A DNA stretch of 64,000 nt from JAGDMJ01 sp963809695 (GTDB lineage Bacteria; Bacteroidota; Ignavibacteria; UBA10030; UBA6906): NCBI GenBank assembly GCA_963809695.1, contig CAWEKI010000008.1, positions 62,001 through 126,000 of the forward strand, given 5' to 3'. Positions 50,405 through 59,779 of the stretch are shown piece after piece. How positions within the stretch are numbered: position 1 is the stretch's first letter; each line of letters starts with the position of its first letter. The position numbers and the translations under genes were made by a program. The notes under the pieces were generated by a model. That model saw only the letters and a list, made by a program, of their open reading frames with translations. It was not told where the DNA came from and did not search any database.

Positions 50405-53400
50405 ATGCCGTATTCAAAAACCGTTCTTTCCGGTGTTCCGCTGACAAGAGAAAATTTCGCCGGGCCACCTATGGAAATGGGTATCCTTCCGTTCTGGTTC
50501 TGGAACGGAAACATGGATGAGAAGGAGATGGAGTGGCAGCTGAAAGAATACAAGGCGAAAGGAATCACCGGGCTCTTTATTCATGGCCGGTTCGGACTGA
50601 AGGTGCCGTATGTCTCCGATGCCTGGTTTGAAAAAGTCAAGTACGCCGTGGCAAAGGCGAAAGAGATCGGCATCGACACCTGGGTGTACGATGAGATGAA
50701 TTGGCCAAGCGGCACGGCCGAGCGGAAGGTCCCGCAGCAGTATCCGCACCTCACGCAAAAATACCTCGAACTTGTCGCGCTGAATGTCGACGGGCCCCTG
50801 TTCACATTCCTGGAAGCCACCGACAACCGGTATGTCAACACCGGCGATTCATACCCGATTGCCGCGTTCGGCTGCACGGAAGAGGAGTACCAGACCGTCA
50901 TTCGAAATCCGATCGATCTCACACAGAACCTCTCATTTGAACGGGTGATTCCCTGGGAAGCACCTGCGGGCAAATGGCGGCTCCTCTATTTTCTCGAAAA
51001 GGAAGTACCGTATTATATTGACACGCTCAACCCGGAGTCCACGAACCGATTCCTCGAGCTGACACACGAGCGATACAAGGCCGCCGTCGGCAAGGATTTC
51101 GGGTCCACTGTGCCGGGGTTCTACACGGACGAGCCGGCGATGCACTATTATCATGTAGGCATCGACAACTTCGTGATTCCCTGGTCGAGCCGCATGTTCA
51201 AGATCTTCCGCGAACGGCGCGGATATGACCTCCGGCCCTGCCTGCCGGCGCTCTACGCGAACATGGGGGAGAAGACCGCGCGGATCCGTTACGACTTCTG
51301 GCGCACGCTCACCGAGCAGTATGCGGAGACATACTACAAGCGGATCCACGATTGGTGCGAAGAGAACGGCGTGATCTTCACGGGGCATCTGCTTTTTGAA
51401 GAATGGATCCGGCTGCACGCACGCTGCGAGGGAAATCTCTTCAAATATCTCCGGCACATGCACCTGATCGGCGTCGACCACCTGTATCCAAAGATCGGCA
51501 CGGAGCAGGAGCCGGACCAGCACGTCGCCTTGAAAATTGCCAGCTCCGCCGCCCATCATTTCGGCAGCACCCGGGTGCTCTGCGAATCCATGGGAGGTGC
51601 CTACTGGGACTGCACCCTCCAGCGGATGAAGTGGATCGCGAACTGGGAATATGTTCTCGGCGTGAACTTGTTCAACAATCACGGATACCACTACTCCATC
51701 GAAGGAGAGCGGAAGAGAGACTGGCCACCGTCGCAGTTCTATCATCATACCTGGTGGGAGTACTATCCGCAGTTCACGACCTACATGGCCCGCATCAGCC
51801 ACATCCTCTCGGGCGGCAGCCATGTGGCCAAATTGCTCGTGCTCTACCCGTTGACGAGCATCTGGGCCAACTACGTCCCGCAGCAGCGGGACGCGGTCGG
51901 GAACGTCATCGAGGCAGATTTCAACTACATTACGGATGCCCTCCTCCGGCTTCACTATGACTTTGACTTTGTCGACGAGGATACGCTTGCCGCTGCGGTC
52001 CTGGGAAAGGGATCCATCAAGATCAGGGATGAGCAATTCTCTGTGTTGATCCTTCCTCCGGTGACGCATCTCAAGCAACAGACGTTCGAAATGATCCAAT
52101 CGTTCGTAAAACAGGGTGGGACGGTCATTGCTGATACATTGCTGCCGTATGAATTTCTTGAGAGTGAGAAGAACGGCGCAGTCAAACGGGTGACGAAGTT
52201 TTTCGGCGCAGATCCGCTGAAGGTTCTGGCAGACTTCCACAATGGTAAAACGTCGGGCGTCAAGGTCCTCCGCAGGAACGGGAAGGGTAGAGTGTATTTC
52301 CTGAAGGGGACGGGGCTAGCCCGGGGCGGACGGAAAGACCTGCAACGCGTCCTCACGGCGTCCCTCAAGCCTGACGTGACTGTAGCGAGCGAGGATGTCT
52401 TCTATCTGCACCGGCGGAAAGACGGATATGACATCTATTTCCTGGTGAACACGAGCCAGGAGCCGCGCAACGGCGTCCGGATGACCTTCGAACAGGTCGG
52501 ACGTCCGGAGCTCTGGGATGCCAACAGCGGTGAAATTACTCCGCTCTATGCGTACGATGTCTCCCGGGGGCGACTCTCTTTGACGCTGGATTTTCCGCCC
52601 GCAGAATCGCGCATCGTCGTCATGACGGCCGAGGGGCCCGGTGTCCATGTGTCCGATTCCAACCTTGTCGTGGAGACGCTCGAAACGTCTGCGATCACAG
52701 GGTACGCCCGGGATGGCGGAAACGAGATTCATGCCAGGATCGTCGCAGGGAAGCGTTCGACGCTCTTGAAGAAAAAGGCGAAACGTCATCTCAAACCGAT
52801 CCTCCTGCCTGCGGAGATGGAGTTTACCGCTCTCAATGATAATGCGCTGTTGCTTTCCCACTGGAAGATGACGATGGGAGATGACAGGGAGTATGCATCG
52901 GCAGAATACAATGACAGACCGTGGCTTGATGTGACAAATGGGGCATGGGAGATGCAGCTCGGCGAGGAACGCGATGTTGCATCGTATCCCGTGACCCTCT
53001 GGTACCGCACCAGGTTTGAAGCAACGGTCGTTCCGGCGAACCTCCGTCTTCTCATTGATGGGTTCAGCGGGCCAGGGTATACCCTGTTCATCAACGGGGC
53101 AGAAGTCGCAGACAAAGGGAGAAGAGCCAGGCTGGATGCTGAGATCAAGGAAATCGATATCGCCTCGATGGTGCACGCGGGAATCAACAGCGTGGCGGTC
53201 CGGCTGGTTGTGGGCCGCCGGACGGACGGAATTCTTGATCCGCTGAAGCTTGTCGGCGCATTTGCGCTCGAGCCGGTGGGAGCAGGGTACCGCATCGCTG
53301 CTCCCAAAGAACGTGTGCATACCGGCGATTGGACCACACAGGGCTACCCATTCTACTCCGGAACCTGCGCGTATAAGGCTGAAGTGGTGCTGCCCGCCGG

Positions 53401-53662
53401 GTATGCCGGAGGGAAGCTGTTCCTTGAAGCTGCCTGCGGTGAAGATGTCCTCGAGGTCCGGGTGAATGATCAGCCCGGCAAGACAGCGCCGTGGCACCCG
53501 TATCGCCTGGACATCACGGATCAGATGCGGGAAGGTTCCAATACATTTGAGTTGCGCGTAACAAACACGCTGATCAATATGCTTGAGGGCGTACAGAAGG
53601 AGTCCGGTCTTGCTGCACGTGCCCGGATAGTCCATCACCATCGATATCGTCTTTCGAAATAG
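50405..53662 (+). CDS. GH106-like glycoside hydrolase (possible alpha-L-rhamnosidase)
   Basis: A 1085-residue protein without signal peptide. The N-terminal block (ILPFWFWNGNMDEKEMEWQL ... GITGLFIHGRFGL ... DTWVYDEMNWPSGTA) is that of GH106-related proteins, with a TIM barrel up to about residue 480. Middle part has a Rossmann-like trimerisation/GATase-type block (SVLILPPVTHL ... GGTVIADTLLP). The C-terminal third has galactose-binding-like beta sandwiches (LLIDGFSGPGYTLFINGAEV and EVVLPAGYAGGKLFLEAACG). GH106 members remove alpha-L-rhamnose with calcium. Being cytoplasmic, it would act on imported oligosaccharides. Family assignment is from pattern, not alignment. Confidence 0.72.
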   Translation: MPYSKTVLSGVPLTRENFAGPPMEMGILPFWFWNGNMDEKEMEWQLKEYKAKGITGLFIHGRFGLKVPYVSDAWFEKVKYAVAKAKEIGIDTWVYDEMNWPSGTAERKVPQQYPHLTQKYLELVALNVDGPLFTFLEATDNRYVNTGDSYPIAAFGCTEEEYQTVIRNPIDLTQNLSFERVIPWEAPAGKWRLLYFLEKEVPYYIDTLNPESTNRFLELTHERYKAAVGKDFGSTVPGFYTDEPAMHYYHVGIDNFVIPWSSRMFKIFRERRGYDLRPCLPALYANMGEKTARIRYDFWRTLTEQYAETYYKRIHDWCEENGVIFTGHLLFEEWIRLHARCEGNLFKYLRHMHLIGVDHLYPKIGTEQEPDQHVALKIASSAAHHFGSTRVLCESMGGAYWDCTLQRMKWIANWEYVLGVNLFNNHGYHYSIEGERKRDWPPSQFYHHTWWEYYPQFTTYMARISHILSGGSHVAKLLVLYPLTSIWANYVPQQRDAVGNVIEADFNYITDALLRLHYDFDFVDEDTLAAAVLGKGSIKIRDEQFSVLILPPVTHLKQQTFEMIQSFVKQGGTVIADTLLPYEFLESEKNGAVKRVTKFFGADPLKVLADFHNGKTSGVKVLRRNGKGRVYFLKGTGLARGGRKDLQRVLTASLKPDVTVASEDVFYLHRRKDGYDIYFLVNTSQEPRNGVRMTFEQVGRPELWDANSGEITPLYAYDVSRGRLSLTLDFPPAESRIVVMTAEGPGVHVSDSNLVVETLETSAITGYARDGGNEIHARIVAGKRSTLLKKKAKRHLKPILLPAEMEFTALNDNALLLSHWKMTMGDDREYASAEYNDRPWLDVTNGAWEMQLGEERDVASYPVTLWYRTRFEATVVPANLRLLIDGFSGPGYTLFINGAEVADKGRRARLDAEIKEIDIASMVHAGINSVAVRLVVGRRTDGILDPLKLVGAFALEPVGAGYRIAAPKERVHTGDWTTQGYPFYSGTCAYKAEVVLPAGYAGGKLFLEAACGEDVLEVRVNDQPGKTAPWHPYRLDITDQMREGSNTFELRVTNTLINMLEGVQKESGLAARARIVHHHRYRLSK

Positions 53663-53676
53663 CCGGGGCTCCGAAC

Positions 53677-54606
53677 ATGAGTCGTGACGCAGTACTTGTC
53701 GTTGGCAGTGCGAATATGGACCTGGTGGTGCGGGTCCAGCGATTTCCCCTTCAAGGGGAGACTATTTTTGGAACGGGCTTCAAAATGTTTCCCGGCGGCA
53801 AGGGGGCAAACCAGGCCGTATGCTGTGCGAAGCTGGGACAGAAGGTGCAGTTCGTCGGCAAGATGGGGAATGACCTGTTCCGTGAGCGCTTAAGTGCGAG
53901 CATGGGACGGGATGGGGTCTTGCTGGACTCCCTGATCGTGGATCCCACGGAACCCACAGGTACGGCACTGATCACGGTCGACAAGAGCGGGCAGAATGAG
54001 ATTGTCGTGGTGTCCGGCAGCAACATGAAGCTGCATCCGTCTGATGTCGAGAGCGTGCGTGCGCTCTTCAGTGCCGCGAGTGTCGTACTCTTGCAGCTGG
54101 AGATTCCTCTCGAGACGGTGATGAGAGCGGCCGAGATAGCTCACGAGCAGCATGCCCTCGTGATCCTGAACCCTGCACCCGCATGTCAGTTGCCAACCGT
54201 GCTCTTGCGGCTTGTGGATTATCTTACTCCGAATGAATCGGAAGCGCAACTGTTGACCGGCATCCCGGTCACCCGTCGTGCGTCAGCCGAAGCTGCCGCG
54301 CGAAAGCTTGTGGATCAAGGAGTGAAGAACGTGCTGCTGACTCTCGGGCCGGAGGGATGCCTCCTGGTCAATGCGGAGCGGACGCAGTTGTTTCCCGCGT
54401 GCCTGGTAAAGCCTGTCGATACGACGGCTGCGGGAGATGCGTTCAACGGTGCGCTGGCATTTGCACTGTCCAGAGACGAAGACCTCGATATCGCCATCGG
54501 ATTTGCCAATGCGGTTGCCGGATATTCAGTCACGAAGCACGGGGCGCAGAGTTCCATGCCGACCATGGCGGAGGTTGAGCAGTTCAAGCAGCACCTCGTG
54601 TCGTAA
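53677..54606 (+). CDS. rbsK: Ribokinase
   Basis: A 309-residue PfkB-family kinase with VVGSANMDLVVRVQRFPLQGET, the FPGGKGANQAVCCAKLG block that binds sugar, NPAPACQLP, LTPNESEAQLLTGI, and the catalytic-loop DTTAAGDAFNGALAFAL (Asp base). These match ribokinase, which makes ribose 5-phosphate. RbsD follows directly, strengthening the assignment. No ribose importer (RbsABC) lies nearby, so ribose may come from a glycan or nucleoside. Confidence 0.9.
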   Translation: MSRDAVLVVGSANMDLVVRVQRFPLQGETIFGTGFKMFPGGKGANQAVCCAKLGQKVQFVGKMGNDLFRERLSASMGRDGVLLDSLIVDPTEPTGTALITVDKSGQNEIVVVSGSNMKLHPSDVESVRALFSAASVVLLQLEIPLETVMRAAEIAHEQHALVILNPAPACQLPTVLLRLVDYLTPNESEAQLLTGIPVTRRASAEAAARKLVDQGVKNVLLTLGPEGCLLVNAERTQLFPACLVKPVDTTAAGDAFNGALAFALSRDEDLDIAIGFANAVAGYSVTKHGAQSSMPTMAEVEQFKQHLVS

Positions 54607-54631
54607 CACCATCAGCCGTACGGGGGTCTCT

Positions 54632-55036
54632 ATGAAGAAATCAGGTGTCATCAATCCTCAACTGGCAAGGATTATCGCGCAAATGGGTCACACGGACAGG
54701 CTGGTGATCTGCGACAGCGGCCTGCCGATCCCGCGTGATGCCGAGGTGGTCAATCTGGCTCTCACGAGAAATATTCCCCGTTTTCTTGATACCGTGCGCG
54801 TGCTGATGGATGAAATGCAGGTGCAAAGGGCGGTCATAGCGGAGGAGCTGGTGTCGCAAGGCAACGGGTTGTATCAGGAGTTGCTCAAGCTTCTTCCTGG
54901 CGTTGAGTTGCAGCAGGTAACGCATGAGGAATTCAAGAGGCTTACGATCGTCGGCGGCACAATAGCCTTCGTCCGCACCGGCGAAGCGACACCTTTTGCC
55001 AATGTCATTCTGGAATCCGGTGTTACCTTCGGATAA
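54632..55036 (+). CDS. rbsD: D-ribose pyranase
   Basis: A 134-residue protein matching RbsD: MKKSGVINPQLARIIAQMGHTDRLVICDSGLPIP (catalytic His near residue 20) and late RTGEATPFANVILESGVTF. RbsD turns the pyranose into the furanose form used by ribokinase, encoded just upstream. The start is the ATG 25 bases after rbsK; the longer frame inside rbsK is not coding. Confidence 0.93.
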   Translation: MKKSGVINPQLARIIAQMGHTDRLVICDSGLPIPRDAEVVNLALTRNIPRFLDTVRVLMDEMQVQRAVIAEELVSQGNGLYQELLKLLPGVELQQVTHEEFKRLTIVGGTIAFVRTGEATPFANVILESGVTFG

Positions 55037-55064
55037 AGGGTTTGGTCCACAAGGAAACAATGCC

Positions 55065-56060
55065 ATGCAGTATCGTACATTTGGGAAGTTGGGCTGGACC
55101 GTTTCAGGGGTTGGCTTTGGTGCGTGGGCGATTGGAGGAGACATGTGGGGCCCGCAAGACGATGTGGACTCTCTTCGCGCTCTGAACCGGGCGATAGACA
55201 TCGGCGTCAACTTCATCGATACCGCCCAGGGATACGGAAAGGGGCACAGCGAGGAGCTCATCGGCCGGGTGCTGAAGGAGCGTCGGGGGGAAACGGTGTA
55301 CGTGGCGACGAAAGTCCCTGCCCTCCCCGGTTCTCCATGGCCTATTCCGGAAAGCACGCGGGCCGACGACATCTTCCCGGGGTCCTATGTTGTCAAGCAG
55401 TGCGAATTGTCACTCAAACGTCTGGGGCGCGATGCCCTTGACGTCTACCAGTTTCATACATGGAGTTCTTCGTTCAATGTCGAAGGGGAATGGGTTGAGG
55501 CGATGATGAAATTGAGGCAGGAAGGGAAGATCCGAGCGGTTGGCGTTTCTGTTCCGGACACGCGGCCCGAAAGCGTTGTCGGCGCGCTCGCCCTTGGGTC
55601 GGTGCAGGCGGTCCAGGTCATCTACAACATCTTCGAGCAATTCCCGAAATGGAACCTCTTTCCGGTTGCGGAAAAGCTCGGTGCCGGAATCATCGTCCGG
55701 GTTCCTTTTGACGAAGGTGCACTGACCGGGAAGTATGCTGAATCCACCCGCTTCCCGGAAGGAGACGTGCGGGGTCACTACTTCCGCGGCCGGAATCTTC
55801 CGGCTGTGGTCCGCCGCGTCAGGGACATTGAGAGTTTCAAGAACCGTCTCCATCCCGAAATGTCCATGGCTGAGTATGCGCTCCGGTTTTGCCTGAGCCA
55901 TCCTGCGGTCGGGACGGTCATACCCGGAATCCGGACGGCTGCCCAGGCGGATGCAAACGCCGCGGTCTCCGATGGGATCCTTCTCGCTCCTGATGAACTT
56001 CGCTCGCTCGAGCAGTTTGCCTGGCGGAAGGATTTCTGGGCGGAAGAAGTCCAGGCATAA
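55065..56060 (+). CDS. Aldo/keto reductase
   Basis: A 331-residue protein of the aldo/keto reductase fold: MQYRTFGKLGWTVSGVGFGAW, the catalytic Asp-Tyr region NFIDTAQGYGKGHSEELIG (Asp and Tyr present), the Lys in VATKVP and the late AVGTVIPGIRTAAQADAN cofactor block. It reduces sugars or aldehydes with NADPH. The ATG at 55065 follows AAGGAAACAA. Substrate unknown; neighbours suggest a sugar or sugar derivative. Confidence 0.9.
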   Translation: MQYRTFGKLGWTVSGVGFGAWAIGGDMWGPQDDVDSLRALNRAIDIGVNFIDTAQGYGKGHSEELIGRVLKERRGETVYVATKVPALPGSPWPIPESTRADDIFPGSYVVKQCELSLKRLGRDALDVYQFHTWSSSFNVEGEWVEAMMKLRQEGKIRAVGVSVPDTRPESVVGALALGSVQAVQVIYNIFEQFPKWNLFPVAEKLGAGIIVRVPFDEGALTGKYAESTRFPEGDVRGHYFRGRNLPAVVRRVRDIESFKNRLHPEMSMAEYALRFCLSHPAVGTVIPGIRTAAQADANAAVSDGILLAPDELRSLEQFAWRKDFWAEEVQA

Positions 56061-56087
56061 ACCTCTCACCAATACAGGATCGATCCC

Positions 56088-57521
56088 ATGAAGAAATGCC
56101 TCCTCCTCGCTCTCTTGCTTCTGGTTGCGACCGCTCTATGCGCGCAGCCAAAGCGAATAATCTACGATCAGCTGCGCAAGCCCGAAGGGGCGCAGTTCTA
56201 TCACGTTCCCATCGCGTTGTGCGAAGATTATCCAGAGGAAACCACCACGCCGGAACTGATCCACAACGACATGGAGTTGCTGAAACGAACTGGCATCAAT
56301 GTGTTGCGGATCTCGTTCGGGTGGGATGGGATCGAGAACACCAAGGGCACGTACGACTGGTTGTTCTGGGACGATTATGTCAGGACCGCCGTGGATGATT
56401 ACGGCATCACTCTGATTCCGTATATCTGCTACACGCCGAAGTGGAATTCCACAGGCGACACCTCGAACTACTGGAACCACACTCCGGTCGATTATGATGC
56501 CTTCGGCAAATTCGTGTTCGCGCTGGTCTCCCGCTACAAGGACCGGATCAAATCCTGGGAACTCTGGAATGAGCCTGATATCAAAGAATACTGGTCCGGA
56601 GATGCGGCTGACCTTGCGAAACTCACCAAGATCGGCGCGGAAGCCGTCCGCAAAGCGGATCCAGGCGCTATCGTGGTCCTTGCTGGCCTGGCCGGGCACA
56701 CCGAATTCACCCGCACGCTTTTCCGCGACCTCAATATCAGCCCGTTCGTGGACGTCGTGAACTGCCACAGCTACTATGAAACGTGGAATGGCGATCCGCT
56801 GGAGACCGTGGTCCCCTACGTGAACACGCTCTCCGACATCATCAAGCAGTACGGCAACAAGCAGGCGCTCTGGATGGCCGAAGTCGGATACAGCACGTTT
56901 CGCAGGCCGGACGGCTACGTCTCCAACTCGTATTGGGCCACCTATGACTACGAGCATACTCCTCGGTATCAGGCGGTGGCGCTCTGGAGAACCCTGACCC
57001 TTCTGCTCTCAACCGGGAAAATGTCGGCGATTGCCTGGTACGAGATCAAGGACCTTCCGGCAGGAGAAAATGTCATCGGTGACGTGAACAACAGAAATCT
57101 CGGGGTGGACTACGTAGGCTGGAAGCCCAAGCCGGCCGAAGGCGCGCTCTCGTTCTTCAATAAATTCTTCGCCCAGAAATCCCGGTGCATCGACAAACAG
57201 ACGAACTTCAGCCGCACGATCGGATCCGACAGCGAAGTCCATGCCTTCGAGATGGAAAACGGAACGGTCGCCGTGGTTGCCTGGCTGAAGACGTGCATCA
57301 AGGGAAGGATCGGAGACCAGAAACCGGGCAACCTGAAGGATACCCGTTCCGAGACCATTGAGCTCACCGTCCCCGTGAAAGCAGGGAAGCTGGCGGTCAT
57401 GTATGATGAGATGGGAAAAGAGAAGCCGTTCAAAGGCATGACGGTGAAAAATGGAAAAGCGACCATCGAGGGGCTAAGGCTCAATGCTGGCGAGATCGCA
57501 ATACTGAAGATTGCACGGTAA
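56088..57521 (+). CDS. Secreted clan GH-A glycosidase (GH39/GH5-like)
   Basis: A 477-residue protein with a signal peptide (MKKCLLLALLLLVATALCAQ). TIM-barrel glycosidase blocks: INVLRISFGWDGIENTKGTYDW, the acid/base Glu in SWELWNEPDIKEYW (near 161) and the probable nucleophile Glu in LWMAEVGYSTF (near 265). The Asn-Glu-Pro triad is the clan GH-A mark. A small beta domain follows (GTVAVVAWLK ... AGEIAILKIAR). Substrate cannot be told from sequence; GH39 or GH5-type activity on plant or microbial glycans is likely. Confidence 0.78.
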   Translation: MKKCLLLALLLLVATALCAQPKRIIYDQLRKPEGAQFYHVPIALCEDYPEETTTPELIHNDMELLKRTGINVLRISFGWDGIENTKGTYDWLFWDDYVRTAVDDYGITLIPYICYTPKWNSTGDTSNYWNHTPVDYDAFGKFVFALVSRYKDRIKSWELWNEPDIKEYWSGDAADLAKLTKIGAEAVRKADPGAIVVLAGLAGHTEFTRTLFRDLNISPFVDVVNCHSYYETWNGDPLETVVPYVNTLSDIIKQYGNKQALWMAEVGYSTFRRPDGYVSNSYWATYDYEHTPRYQAVALWRTLTLLLSTGKMSAIAWYEIKDLPAGENVIGDVNNRNLGVDYVGWKPKPAEGALSFFNKFFAQKSRCIDKQTNFSRTIGSDSEVHAFEMENGTVAVVAWLKTCIKGRIGDQKPGNLKDTRSETIELTVPVKAGKLAVMYDEMGKEKPFKGMTVKNGKATIEGLRLNAGEIAILKIAR

Positions 57522-57612
57522 TGACTTTTGATGGCTGTCTGAAAAGGTAGCTGACGCAATCTCTCATAGCCAAGGATAGATTGCTTTGCAGAACTCGATC
57601 GCAGGAGATACC

Positions 57613-58083
57613 ATGTCCGCAATCATGCCACAGCATATCACAGATTCGGGCTTCGCGCCGTTCGGCAAGATCGTCACTGCGCCGACGGCCAAACCCACTT
57701 CACAGGCCTCCGACTACAAATTCTGGTCGGATATCGCCGATTATCATATTCCCGGCGAAACGGAGATCGGACTCTGCACTGTCTATGCGCAGCCGAAGCA
57801 GGAGATTTCGGGAGTCGAACGGCATATGGGCACTCCCGAGGTCCTCATTCCTGTCGATGCTCCGTTTGTGCTTCCCCTGTTTGACGATGCCCGGGGCAAG
57901 GCCGAAGCTTTTCGAGTGAATCCTGGCGAGGCGGTGGTGATCAATACCGGAGTCTGGCACGGTGCGTGCCTCCCGGTGGGGAAAAAAGAGGCGACGTACT
58001 TCGTGATTTTCCGCAAAGGCACCCCGCACGAAGACGTAATCAAGAAGTCCATCGATCCAGTTCAGATCCTTATGCCGGAGTGA
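57613..58083 (+). CDS. Ureidoglycolate-lyase-fold (AllA-like) cupin protein
   Basis: A 156-residue protein starting at the ATG behind CAGGAGA. It has the AllA-family look: FAPFGKIVTAPTAKPT, GVERHMGTPEVLIPVDAPFVLPL, VNPGEAVVINTGVWHGACLPVG (cupin-type metal/substrate residues). AllA releases glyoxylate from ureidoglycolate, but no other purine-catabolism gene is present here; the gene is two bases from a hydrolase gene of the sugar locus. A role on a sugar acid or lactone is possible. Confidence 0.7.
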   Translation: MSAIMPQHITDSGFAPFGKIVTAPTAKPTSQASDYKFWSDIADYHIPGETEIGLCTVYAQPKQEISGVERHMGTPEVLIPVDAPFVLPLFDDARGKAEAFRVNPGEAVVINTGVWHGACLPVGKKEATYFVIFRKGTPHEDVIKKSIDPVQILMPE

Positions 58084-58084
58084 A

Positions 58085-59779
58085 ATGATACAGCACACAC
58101 TCTCGTCCAAAAAGGTCACGTTGACATTCGGACGGGATCCCTTGACGATACTCAAGATCCGTAACCGGCTTACCGGGAAGACGATCTGCCTGAATGGGAG
58201 CCAGACGGTCCTTGTTCGTTCGCCTCGGGACATTTCGGAACCGGCTCTTCTTGTCCGCGGCCGGTTCCTATCCACAGACGGTTGCTGCCTCTTCGAACTT
58301 TCTGATGAGACGGGGAAATACCGGGCGGAGATACGTCTCGACGATTCTGAGGACGGACTCCGTTTTTCCATGCACGTCCGGGCCCCGAAGCCCATCTGGC
58401 TCGTGGAGTGGCGCCTGTCCGGTCTGCAGGCGGCTGAAATGATCGTCCCCGCGCTCGGCGGTCAGTCGCTCGACCGCTCCATGCCCAGCGACACGACGAT
58501 CTCCTACAAGTACCCTTTCTGGTGGAATGCCCAGTTCGCAATCGGTGCGGCTGAACAGGGAGGATTCTGGCTCCGGACAAAAGAGACCGATCCGCGGCTC
58601 AAGATGCTGCGCGTCAGGAACGACGCAGCGGGGTTCACGCTGACCTACGGGTTCGAGGCAAACGCACCCCTTGGCGCAAAAACCCTGGACGCGACATGGT
58701 ATCTTGATGGCTTTGCACAGTCGTGGAAAGAACCTGTGGATATTCATCGAGCCTGGCTCGAGGAAGCACTCTCCGTTGTTCCACTTTCTCGCAATCCCTA
58801 TTGGCCCGCATGGGCATCCGATATCAATTTCGTGCTCGAGCTCTGGGGTATGCGCAAGGATTCCGCCTCGCCGCACCACACATTCCAGCAAATGATCGAC
58901 CGGCTCCAGGCTTGGAAGCAGCTGCATGACCCCCGGCAGACACTGGTATACCTTCCGGGGTTTGCCGAGCATGGGATCGATTCACACGCTCCGGATTATA
59001 ACCCCAGCTCTCATCTGGGCGGTCCAAAGAAGTTCGCGCGACTGATGGAGACAGCACACCGGCTGGGCTACCGCGTCATGATCCACACCAATGCTATTGC
59101 AATGACGTTCACCCACCGCCTCTATCCGCAGTTCAAGACGCACCAGGTGGTGGATCCGTTTGGGCGGACGCAGGGATGGGGGTTGGACCTGGACGGCGAC
59201 TGGCTGTTTGAGCCATATTTTGCGTACATCAATCCGGGCGCCAGGGCATGGGGAGCGCTTATGGAGAAGATCATCGGTCGCCTCATCCGCACGTACGGCG
59301 TCGACGCGGTATTCCTCGACCAGACCCTTCTTGCGTTCAACACAAGCCGGGGCCCGAACTTCATGACCGGAATGAACCAGCATGTGCAACGGCTGGAGCG
59401 GGCTTTCCCGGATGTCTTGTTTGCAGGGGAGGGGCTGCATGAACTGGTCCTTTCCGCCCTGCCCATGGCCCAGATCCACGGCCTGGACAGCATTGCCGAA
59501 GTACATGGGCTTGAAGGAAAGACGAGATGGAGAAACGTCCATCCAGTGTGCGCTTACCTTTTTGAGCCGTTCACACGATTTACAGCGCATCTTCTCACAC
59601 GGCATCCCTCCAATCCCATGTTCGCTCTGCAGGAGTCTTCGTACGCAGAGCTCGGCGTCCTGCCGGCCTTGTGCCTGTACAACGCGAACCAAAAAATGGA
59701 TCTTCCCGCGGTGAGAAAAATGGTGAAGCGGGCGAAGGGGCTCAACACAAAGAAGCCTTCACAGAGGAGTCGATCATGA
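58085..59779 (+). CDS. DUF6259-like TIM-barrel glycoside hydrolase
   Basis: A 564-residue cytoplasmic protein. The first 200 residues form a beta sandwich (VEWRLSGLQAAEMIVPALGG ... FWLRTKETDPRLKML). A TIM barrel follows with GYRVMIHTNAIAMTF, WLFEPYFAYINPGARAWGAL, a probable nucleophile Asp in AVFLDQTLLAF and a probable acid/base Glu in LFAGEGLHELV. The layout recalls GH36/GH31-like hydrolases and DUF6259 proteins. Its stop overlaps the next start by ATGA. Confidence 0.62.
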   Translation: MIQHTLSSKKVTLTFGRDPLTILKIRNRLTGKTICLNGSQTVLVRSPRDISEPALLVRGRFLSTDGCCLFELSDETGKYRAEIRLDDSEDGLRFSMHVRAPKPIWLVEWRLSGLQAAEMIVPALGGQSLDRSMPSDTTISYKYPFWWNAQFAIGAAEQGGFWLRTKETDPRLKMLRVRNDAAGFTLTYGFEANAPLGAKTLDATWYLDGFAQSWKEPVDIHRAWLEEALSVVPLSRNPYWPAWASDINFVLELWGMRKDSASPHHTFQQMIDRLQAWKQLHDPRQTLVYLPGFAEHGIDSHAPDYNPSSHLGGPKKFARLMETAHRLGYRVMIHTNAIAMTFTHRLYPQFKTHQVVDPFGRTQGWGLDLDGDWLFEPYFAYINPGARAWGALMEKIIGRLIRTYGVDAVFLDQTLLAFNTSRGPNFMTGMNQHVQRLERAFPDVLFAGEGLHELVLSALPMAQIHGLDSIAEVHGLEGKTRWRNVHPVCAYLFEPFTRFTAHLLTRHPSNPMFALQESSYAELGVLPALCLYNANQKMDLPAVRKMVKRAKGLNTKKPSQRSRS